Positions 1 to 4,816 of a stretch of DNA of 5,199 nucleotides are shown here, piece after piece. Each line of letters opens with the position of its first letter. Position 1 is the stretch's first letter. The stretch covers positions 1 to 5,199 of the forward strand of contig JAICUS010000441.1 in NCBI GenBank assembly GCA_025935735.1. Reading direction: 5' to 3'. The stretch comes from Solirubrobacteraceae bacterium. GTDB lineage: Bacteria > Actinomycetota > Thermoleophilia > Solirubrobacterales > Solirubrobacteraceae. The notes beneath the pieces were generated by a model. It saw only the letters and a program-made list of their open reading frames with translations, ran no database searches and was not told the DNA's origin. A program made the position numbers and the translations under genes.

Positions 1-253
1 CGAGGCGGCGGAGCTCATCCACTCCGCGGCCGACTCGAACTCCAACATCATCTTCGGCGCCGTCATCGACGAGGGCATGACCGACGAGATCCGGGTCACT
101 GTGATCGCCACCGGGTTCGACCACGGCGGCGTCCGCGCCGCCCAGGAGCGCGCGCGCACCCCGCGCGACCGCGGCCCGCGCATCGACGAGCGCCAGCGCG
201 ACTCGCTCGTCATCCGCGACGACGACCTCGACATCCCGCCGTTCCTGCGCTGA
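1..253 (+). CDS. ftsZ: Cell division protein FtsZ, C-terminal end (5' truncated by the window)
   Basis: FtsZ is the tubulin-like GTPase that polymerises into the cytoplasmic Z-ring and recruits the division machinery. Only the last 83 codons are present, read from base 2 to the TGA at 251-253. What is seen: the end of the C-terminal subdomain, with SNIIFGAVIDEGMTDEIRV followed by TVIATGF, the typical FtsZ strand pair. Next comes a charged Arg/Asp-rich linker of about 30 residues, then the terminal peptide DDDLDIPPFLR. In the family, this last element is the conserved C-terminal peptide that binds membrane anchors and regulators such as SepF, FtsA or ZipA, depending on lineage. The linker looks short for an actinobacterium. 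The GTP-binding half and the T7 loop lie upstream and cannot be checked. No other cell-division gene follows within the window. Identification is firm because both the fold-end motif and the tail peptide match. Confidence 0.96.
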   Translation, partial: EAAELIHSAADSNSNIIFGAVIDEGMTDEIRVTVIATGFDHGGVRAAQERARTPRDRGPRIDERQRDSLVIRDDDLDIPPFLR

Positions 254-258
254 GCCGT

Positions 259-399
259 TGCGGCTTTGGTGCCGTGCGGGCGCTGGGCCGCCGGGCGTGC
301 GGATTTGCGGCCGCGCGGGCGCTGGGCCGCCGGGCGTGCCGATTTGCGGCCGCGCGGGCGCTGGGCCGCCGGGCGTGCGGATTTGCGGCCGCGCGGGCG
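259..399. repeat. Tandem repeat, 39-bp unit, three full copies plus degenerate ends
   Basis: Three head-to-tail 39-bp copies occupy 276-314, 315-353 and 354-392. Copies 1 and 3 are identical; copy 2 differs at one base (C at 340 instead of G). A partial copy follows at 393-399. Bases 259-275 match the last 17 bases of the unit (298-314) at 13 of 17 positions in the same 39-base phase, so an eroded copy begins five bases after the ftsZ stop. Every full unit ends in the palindrome GCGGCCGC (307-314, 346-353, 385-392) and carries three GGG tracts. The unit is a multiple of three, so two plus frames run through it as a 13-residue repeat, but no credible start or ribosome site supports translation. 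There are no unique spacers, so it is not CRISPR. It is best read as a minisatellite-like intergenic repeat of unknown role. Confidence 0.93.
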
Positions 400-506
400 G
401 GATCGGCGAACGGCTGCTGGGTAGGGAAGCGGTCGGCCTTGGGTTCGGGTGCGAGGGTCGAGGATGCGCGTTTGGAGCCGAGCGCCGCGAGAACCGACCA
501 CTACCG

Positions 507-538
507 CACACGCTGGTGATGCACCTCTTTCGCGTGTG
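507..538. promoter_or_regulatory. Perfect 7-bp inverted repeat with nested small hairpin
   Basis: CACACGC (507-513) is exactly complementary to GCGTGTG (532-538). Between the arms, GGTG (515-518) pairs with CACC (522-525) around a three-base loop, so the element could fold as a nested hairpin in RNA or serve as a two-arm protein site in DNA. It is not followed by a T-run on either strand, which argues against an intrinsic terminator. A 7-bp match can arise by chance in GC-rich DNA, so function is inference. Confidence 0.35.
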
Positions 539-544
539 GGAATC

Positions 545-565
545 TAGGCACGCTATAGGTGCCTA
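545..565. promoter_or_regulatory. Perfect 7-bp inverted repeat in an AT-richer island (candidate operator)
   Basis: TAGGCAC (545-551) and GTGCCTA (559-565) are perfect complements separated by seven bases (GCTATAG). The total span of 21 bp is typical of dimeric regulator sites. It sits in the least GC-rich part of the gene-free block, where promoters would be expected. TATAGG (554-559) inside it resembles a -10 element, but I see no good -35 partner at 16-18 bp. No T-run follows on either strand, so it is not a standard terminator. If functional, it would most plausibly act on the GGDEF/HD-GYP gene, but that gene's start is over 300 bp away, which would imply a long leader. Confidence 0.4.
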
Positions 566-661
566 AAGTGACTCAACCGGAATAGTCGGGATTCAAAAGC
601 GATCATCCGACCCGCCCAGGCGGCGCCGTAGCCGACCGCCTCCGCACCCAGCCGCAGTCCG

Positions 662-682
662 CCCGACCCGCCCGCGCGGCCC
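662..682 (-). other. Four-tract G-quadruplex-type motif on the minus strand
   Basis: On the plus strand, CCC triplets lie at 662-664, 667-669, 671-673 and 680-682, with spacers of 2, 1 and 6 bases. The minus strand therefore has four GGG tracts with loops of 6, 1 and 2, fitting the usual G3N1-7 quadruplex rule. It lies in a C-rich segment that contains further CCC runs (696-698, 701-703, 706-708, 721-724). Such motifs are common by chance at this GC content; whether it folds is unknown. Confidence 0.45.
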
Positions 683-878
683 GGGCCGACCACCGCCCTA
701 CCCAGCCCGCCGTTCACCGGCCCCGACCCGGCGCGCCGCGGTGGAAGCCGGCCCCGGCGCGGCGCGGAGGAGCGCGGCCCCGGCGCGCGCCCCCCGCGGA
801 CGACTGTTCGACCCCGCCGCGGTCCGTTCCCTGACACTCCATCTGCGCCCGGCGCGGGCGCGGACCGATCACCCGTCC

Positions 879-2876
879 GTGGCATCGCTGCCCTCGCGCC
901 CCCGTGCCCTCGCCCGCGCCGTCCTGATCGCCTGCGGGCTGTTCCTGGTGATCCAGGAGGTGCGCGTGGTCGCCTTCGGCGGCGCGTCGCTGGGTCCGCT
1001 GAGCGGGCGCGGCGCCCATGACGTCGTCCTGCTGGCCGCCGCGCTGGTCTGCCTGGCCCGCGGGGTGCTCGTCAAGTCCGAGCGCGCCGCCTGGCTGCTG
1101 CTCGGCGCGGGCGTGCTCGCCTGGAGCGGCGGCGAGGTCTTCTACACGGCCGTCCTGTGGGACGCGAGCGACCCGCCGATCCCCTCGCCCGCCGACATCG
1201 GCTACCTCCTCTTCCCGATCCTGGCGCTCGCCGGGATGGTCGCGCTGCTGCGCTCCCGGGCGCGGTTCTCGCCGGCGCTCGTGGTCGACGGCGCGGCGGT
1301 GGCGCTCGCCGTGGCCGCGCTGAGCGCCGCGATCGTCTTCCAGACCGTCCTCGACCACGTGTCCGGCGAGCCGCTCGCCGTGGCGACCGCGCTGGCGTAT
1401 CCGATCACCGACCTGATCCTGCTCGCGGTCGGGGCCGGCGCGCTCGCCGGCACCGGCTGGCGCATCGACCGCACGTGGCTGCTGATCGCCGCCGGGATCC
1501 TCGCCTTCTGGCTGGCCGACTCGCTCTACCTCGTCCGCACGGCCGCGGGCACCTACGAGTCCGGCGGCTGGTTCGACGCCGGCTGGTGGACCGGCCTCGT
1601 GCTCATCGCCGTGGCCGCCTGGCAGCGCCCGCCGGAGCGCCGCCGGCGCGCGCCGCAGGACAGCCCGCGGGCCATCGCCGCCCCGCTGCTCGCCGGCGCG
1701 GTCGGGCTCGAGCTGCTCGTCCACGCGGCGCTCGGGAGCCTGAACGCGCTGGCCGTCGGCCTCGCCGCCGCCTCGCTGGCGTTCGTGATGATCCGCTTCG
1801 GGCTGACCTTCCGGGCCAACGTGGCGATGCTGCGCGCCTCCCGCAGCGAGGCGCTGACCGACGCGCTCACCGGGCTCGGCAACCGCCGCGCGCTCGGCCG
1901 CGCGCTGGCCGAGCTGCTGCCCGAGGCGGGCGCCGACGAGCCGCTGGTGCTCGCGCTGTTCGACCTCGACGGCTTCAAGCACTACAACGACACCTACGGT
2001 CACCCCGCCGGCGACACGCTGCTGACCCGCCTCGGCGGCAACCTGCGGGCCTACTTCGACAGCCGCGGGCGCGTGTTCCGCATGGGCGGCGACGAGTTCT
2101 GCGCGCTGTTCGACCCCACCGGCATCGACCTGCCCACCGTGCTCGACGGCGCCGCGCTCGCGCTCTCCCAGCAGGGCGAGGGCTTCTTCGTCGGCTGCTC
2201 CTACGGCGCGGTGACGCTGCCGCAGGAGGCGTCCGAGGCCGCCGACGCGCTGCGGATCGCCGACCAGCGCATGTACGCCCAGAAGCACGCCGGGCGCATG
2301 TCCGCCTCCCGCCAGAGCCGCGACGTGCTGCTGTCCGCGCTGACCGAGCGCAACCCGGAGCTGGGCGGCCACCTGAGCGTCGTCGGCGAGCTCGCCGAGC
2401 GCACCGCCCGGCACCTCGGGCTGGCGCGCGAGGACGTCGACACGGTCCGCCAGGCCGCCGAGCTGCACGACGTCGGCAAGGTGGCCATCCCCGAGGACAT
2501 CCTGCGCAAGGCCGGCCCGCTGACCGAGGAGGAGTGGGGCTTCGTCCGCCGCCACACGCTGGCCGGCGAGCGCATCCTCTCCGCCGCCCCCGCGCTCACC
2601 CAGGTCGCCCGCCTCGTGCGCTCCTCGCACGAGCGCTGGGACGGCGCCGGCTACCCGGACGCCCTCGCCGGCGAGGCGATCCCGCTCGGCGCCCGCATCG
2701 TCGCGGTGGCCGACGCGTTCGACGCGATGACCTGCGACCGCCCGTACCGCCGCGCGACCACCCACACCCACGCCCTGGCCGAGCTGCGCCGCTGCGCCGG
2801 CACGCAGTTCGACGCCACGGTCGTCGAGGCGTTCTGCGCCGCCTACGCGCAGCAGAACGCCGCCGCGATCGCCTAG
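879..2876 (+). CDS. Membrane-anchored GGDEF / HD-GYP protein (c-di-GMP synthesis and hydrolysis)
   Basis: From the GTG at 879 the product is 665 residues. Residues about 11-308 form roughly eight to ten hydrophobic segments, including PSPADIGYLLFP (102-113), a pattern I recall from membrane-bound actinobacterial cyclases. A GGDEF domain follows (about 321-472) with LTDALTGLGNRR, FDLDGFKHYNDTYGH (361-375) and an intact GGDEF (403-407), predicting a diguanylate cyclase making c-di-GMP from two GTP. The inhibitory RxxD site expected just upstream reads DSRG (394-397), so product inhibition through it is unlikely. An HD-GYP domain (about 482-655) has H498, HDVGK (530-534), H559, SHERWDGAGYP (583-593) and D612, predicting a metal-dependent phosphodiesterase. 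Both domains therefore look catalytically competent; the net direction cannot be told. No PAS, GAF or receiver domain is present, so the membrane part is the likely sensor. The start is uncertain: the frame is open to GTG 741, and GTG 966 has AGGAGG (955-960) before it but would cut the first membrane segment. Confidence 0.93.
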   Translation: MASLPSRPRALARAVLIACGLFLVIQEVRVVAFGGASLGPLSGRGAHDVVLLAAALVCLARGVLVKSERAAWLLLGAGVLAWSGGEVFYTAVLWDASDPPIPSPADIGYLLFPILALAGMVALLRSRARFSPALVVDGAAVALAVAALSAAIVFQTVLDHVSGEPLAVATALAYPITDLILLAVGAGALAGTGWRIDRTWLLIAAGILAFWLADSLYLVRTAAGTYESGGWFDAGWWTGLVLIAVAAWQRPPERRRRAPQDSPRAIAAPLLAGAVGLELLVHAALGSLNALAVGLAAASLAFVMIRFGLTFRANVAMLRASRSEALTDALTGLGNRRALGRALAELLPEAGADEPLVLALFDLDGFKHYNDTYGHPAGDTLLTRLGGNLRAYFDSRGRVFRMGGDEFCALFDPTGIDLPTVLDGAALALSQQGEGFFVGCSYGAVTLPQEASEAADALRIADQRMYAQKHAGRMSASRQSRDVLLSALTERNPELGGHLSVVGELAERTARHLGLAREDVDTVRQAAELHDVGKVAIPEDILRKAGPLTEEEWGFVRRHTLAGERILSAAPALTQVARLVRSSHERWDGAGYPDALAGEAIPLGARIVAVADAFDAMTCDRPYRRATTHTHALAELRRCAGTQFDATVVEAFCAAYAQQNAAAIA

Positions 2877-2897
2877 AGCACGCGGATCGGGATCGCG
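2864..2897. terminator. Possible stem spanning the two convergent stop codons
   Basis: CGCGATC (2864-2870) is perfectly complementary to GATCGCG (2891-2897), with a 20-base loop holding both overlapping stop codons (2873-2876). A symmetric stem here could slow polymerase from both directions. There is no T-run on either strand, the loop is large, and the left arm also belongs to the short palindrome GCGATCGC (2865-2872). It is not a classical intrinsic terminator and may be coincidence. Confidence 0.2.
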
Positions 2898-4756
2898 CGG
2901 GAGTGGCCCGCGTCGTACGGGAACACGGCCTCGCGCGGGATGCGCAGGCGGACGGGGAAGGTGCCCGGGTTTCCGCGGAAGTGCGCCTCGGCGTGCCAGG
3001 CCGCCTTGGCGCCGCGGGCGCGGGTCGACGCGACCGTGGTCCAGTGGCCGTGCTGATCGGCCTCCAGCACGACGATCTTGCCGCCGGCGGGCAGCCGCGC
3101 GCCGAGCAGCCCGAGGCGGCCGCTGAAGCGGACGGTGCCGGTGCCGAAGAGCGTGGTCCGGCTGGCCCTGATCGTCGAGCCGGCCGGGACGTGCAGGGTG
3201 ACGCTGCGGGTGCGGTGCAGCAACCCCAGGCCGCCGCCGAAGGCGACGTCGACCCGGCGGCTCGGGCCGGCCGGAACGCTGAAGGAGAAGCGGCCGGTGC
3301 GGCCGGTGGTCACCGTGCGGAAGGGCTGCGGCGCAGCGTGCGACTGGCGCAGCGTGGTCGTGACGACCAGCGCCTGGCCGGCGAGCGGCACGCCGTCGAT
3401 GGTGGTCAGCCGCCCGGTGACGACCACGCGGTGCTTGTACGGAACGGTCGCGGAGGCGTGGCGCACCTTGCGCAGGTGCTTGCCCAGCCGCGTGTTGAGG
3501 CTCATCGTCGTGGCCTGGCCGGAGATCGCGTTGCCCGCGTTGTCGGTGGCCGTGACCTCGATGCCGAGGTTGGAGGGCGTCCTGCCCTTGGGCGCGGTGG
3601 CGCGCAGCCGGCCGCCCCGCAGGGTGGTGGGCAGCGGCGTGAACGGCGCGGTCGGCCTGGTGCGAATGGCGATCGCGCCGCTCTTGACCCCCGACAGCGC
3701 GTCGCCGGCCGCGAACGTGATCGTCCGGCGGCCCTTCGTGGGCACGAGGTCCAGCGTGGGCGGCGTGCCGTCGACGTCGACCACCCGGTCGCTGCGGCCG
3801 CCGTTGCTGGCCACGTCGACGCCGGTGACGGTGAGGCTGTGCGGCCCGTCGGCGAGCCCGGCGAGCGGGACCGCCAGCTGCGGCGCGGTCGGGCACGGCG
3901 CGGCCAGGTGGAAGTCGCACGTGTAGCTCGCCGACGCCACCGCGTTGCCGTCGATGCTCGCCGCCATCTGCCGCAGGCCGCCGCCGTCGCTGCCCGTGGC
4001 GGTGAGCGCATCCCCCGGGCGGTGCCAGCCGTCGAGCGGGCTGCCCGCGGCCAGGACCGGCGGAGTGTCGTCCTCGACCGTCACGGTGGCGCCCAGGAAG
4101 TCGATCTGTGCGTTGGCGGAGGTGCCCTCGCCGGTGTGGCAGGTCGTGGATTGCGTGGCACCGACGCACTCGACGCCCCAGGCCACGACCGGCTGGTTGA
4201 TCCCGGTGTACCGGTTCCCGTCCGCGGGGCTCGCGGCGAGCGCGCAGTAGCTCGGCCACGCGGACGCGGTCTGGCCGGAGCAGAAGTCGACCGTCGCGCT
4301 CGTCCCGAGCTGAGAGGAGCTGCCGGCCGAGCCGCCGTCGCGCGCGACGACCTCCCAATAGGGCGAGTTGCCGGCCGAGCTGCTCCAGCGCGCCTGGCCG
4401 GTGCGCCAGATGACGACCTGGCTGACGAGGTTGCCCACCGGCGCGTGGAAGACCCAGGCGGCGCCGTCGTGCGACCGGACCGTCTTCGTGGCGCTCGTGC
4501 TGGTGACGAGCGGGAGCCCGCCGCTCGCCGGGCAGGTCTGCGGAGTGGCCGGCGCGGTGAAGTTGCCGAGGTCCGGCGCGGGGTCGCCGGCGCTGTTGTA
4601 GGGCTCGACCGCCCAGGACTGGTTGATGGTCCCCCCGCCCGCGGGCTGGCAGGCGTGCACGTCGTACGTTCCCGCCCGCGCGGGCGGCGCGAACAGCAGG
4701 GCGGCGCACAGCGCCGCCAGACATGCAGCATCCTTGCGCAGAGATCCAGCCGGCAC
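2873..4756 (-). CDS. Exported multidomain beta-rich protein of unknown function
   Basis: Starting at GTG 4756, the product is 627 residues. Residues 1-28 form a signal peptide: a basic start (SLRKDA), a hydrophobic core (ACLAALCAALLFA) and a cleavage motif ARA before G29, so the mature chain is exported. Residues 29-225 form a Trp- and Cys-containing region beginning GTYDVHAC, resembling what I recall of exported Solirubrobacterales proteins, perhaps a lectin-like beta sandwich. Residues 226-335 look Ig-like, with DDTPPVL opening, CDFHLAAPC and LADGPHSLTVTGVD, and TPPTLDL opening the next module. Residues 336-420 look like a further such module (VTATDNAGNA). Residues 443-510 resemble a carboxypeptidase-regulatory-like domain (VVTGRLTTIDGVPLAGQALV, then GRTGRFSFSVPAG). 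Residues 541-627 are a last beta module ending PYDAGHSR. Eight cysteines lie in 36-288 and none after, suggesting disulfides only in the N-terminal half. No catalytic motif, LPXTG sorting signal or C-terminal membrane anchor is seen. An alternative start is GTG 4795, adding 13 residues. Confidence 0.85.
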   Translation of the reverse strand: MPAGSLRKDAACLAALCAALLFAPPARAGTYDVHACQPAGGGTINQSWAVEPYNSAGDPAPDLGNFTAPATPQTCPASGGLPLVTSTSATKTVRSHDGAAWVFHAPVGNLVSQVVIWRTGQARWSSSAGNSPYWEVVARDGGSAGSSSQLGTSATVDFCSGQTASAWPSYCALAASPADGNRYTGINQPVVAWGVECVGATQSTTCHTGEGTSANAQIDFLGATVTVEDDTPPVLAAGSPLDGWHRPGDALTATGSDGGGLRQMAASIDGNAVASASYTCDFHLAAPCPTAPQLAVPLAGLADGPHSLTVTGVDVASNGGRSDRVVDVDGTPPTLDLVPTKGRRTITFAAGDALSGVKSGAIAIRTRPTAPFTPLPTTLRGGRLRATAPKGRTPSNLGIEVTATDNAGNAISGQATTMSLNTRLGKHLRKVRHASATVPYKHRVVVTGRLTTIDGVPLAGQALVVTTTLRQSHAAPQPFRTVTTGRTGRFSFSVPAGPSRRVDVAFGGGLGLLHRTRSVTLHVPAGSTIRASRTTLFGTGTVRFSGRLGLLGARLPAGGKIVVLEADQHGHWTTVASTRARGAKAAWHAEAHFRGNPGTFPVRLRIPREAVFPYDAGHSRAIPIRVL

Positions 4757-4765
4757 CCGAAGGCC

Positions 4766-4794
4766 AGCATATTGGAGGAACGCAGCGCTCGCCA
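4766..4794 (-). promoter_or_regulatory. Candidate promoter of the exported-protein gene (leaderless)
   Basis: Read on the minus strand, TGGCGA (4794-4789) could be a -35 element and TATGCT (4771-4766) a -10 element, with 17 bp between. The -10 fits the actinobacterial TANNNT pattern; the -35 matches TTGACA at only three positions. Nine bases separate the -10 from GTG 4756, which would place the transcript start at or near the start codon, and no ribosome binding site precedes that GTG. This supports 4756 over 4795 as the start, since the site would lie inside the coding region if 4795 were used. Confidence 0.42.
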
Positions 4795-4801
4795 CTCGCG
4801 C

Positions 4802-4807
4802 TAGGGT
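4802..4807 (+). promoter_or_regulatory. gcvT: Candidate -10 element of gcvT (leaderless)
   Basis: TAGGGT fits the TANNNT form of actinobacterial -10 elements and ends nine bases before the gcvT ATG at 4817, so transcription would begin at or very near the start codon. No clear purine-rich ribosome site lies in the 9-base gap (CCGGACCCC). No good -35 is visible at the standard distance; TTGGAG (4772-4777) is 24 bp away, which is too far. The site overlaps the region expected to bind polymerase for the divergent gene. Confidence 0.4.
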
Positions 4808-4816
4808 CCGGACCCC

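Larger units (their letters stand above)
254..878. other. Long intergenic region between ftsZ and the GGDEF/HD-GYP gene
   Basis: These 625 bases carry no gene I can support. In order they hold a 39-bp tandem repeat (259-399), a G-rich plus-strand stretch to about 465, an AT-richer island around 536-600 containing one inverted repeat and preceded by another, and a strongly C-rich plus-strand stretch from about 608 to 830. Open frames exist (for example 258-566 plus and 553-885 minus), but they start at weak codons or lack a ribosome binding site, and they translate into low-complexity Gly/Arg/Pro/Ala-rich peptides typical of GC-rich non-coding DNA. No tRNA, rRNA or known riboswitch pattern is recognisable. 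The downstream gene's frame stays open back to a GTG at 741, so 741-878 could be coding, but its peptide looks disordered and is not family-like. Confidence 0.7.

Noticed and set aside
254..300. Intrinsic terminator for ftsZ
   Set aside because: No stem followed by a T-run is present after the stop codon; only the eroded repeat copy is there.
276..392. CRISPR-like array
   Set aside because: The 39-bp units abut with no unique spacers between them, and no cas gene is present.
258..566. Small plus-strand open frame encoding a 13-residue repeat rich in Gly and Pro
   Set aside because: It begins at TTG without a ribosome site, only the tandem repeat gives it regularity, and a second frame is open over the same DNA. 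The repeat is better treated as non-coding.
500..600. c-di-GMP riboswitch ahead of the c-di-GMP enzyme gene
   Set aside because: I could not find the conserved GEMM-type core or a matching pair of stems; only simple inverted repeats are present, over 300 bp from the start codon.
553..885. Minus-strand open frame of 110 codons in the intergenic block
   Set aside because: There is no ribosome site, the composition is low-complexity Gly/Arg/Pro, and it overlaps the start of the plus gene. Nothing supports translation.
714..4724. A 1336-codon open frame on the minus strand running under two genes
   Set aside because: It is antisense to the GGDEF/HD-GYP gene and in the wrong frame of the exported-protein gene. 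Its product is Arg/Ala/Gly/His-rich low complexity with no domain. Very high GC removes stop codons from shadow frames.
1157..4804. A 1215-codon open frame on the plus strand
   Set aside because: It runs out of frame through the GGDEF/HD-GYP gene and antisense through the exported-protein gene. Arg/Ala/Gly/Pro low complexity and no family motif mark it as a composition artefact.
4757..4816. Glycine riboswitch upstream of gcvT
   Set aside because: The gap is only 60 bp and holds two divergent promoter candidates, which leaves no room for the aptamer.
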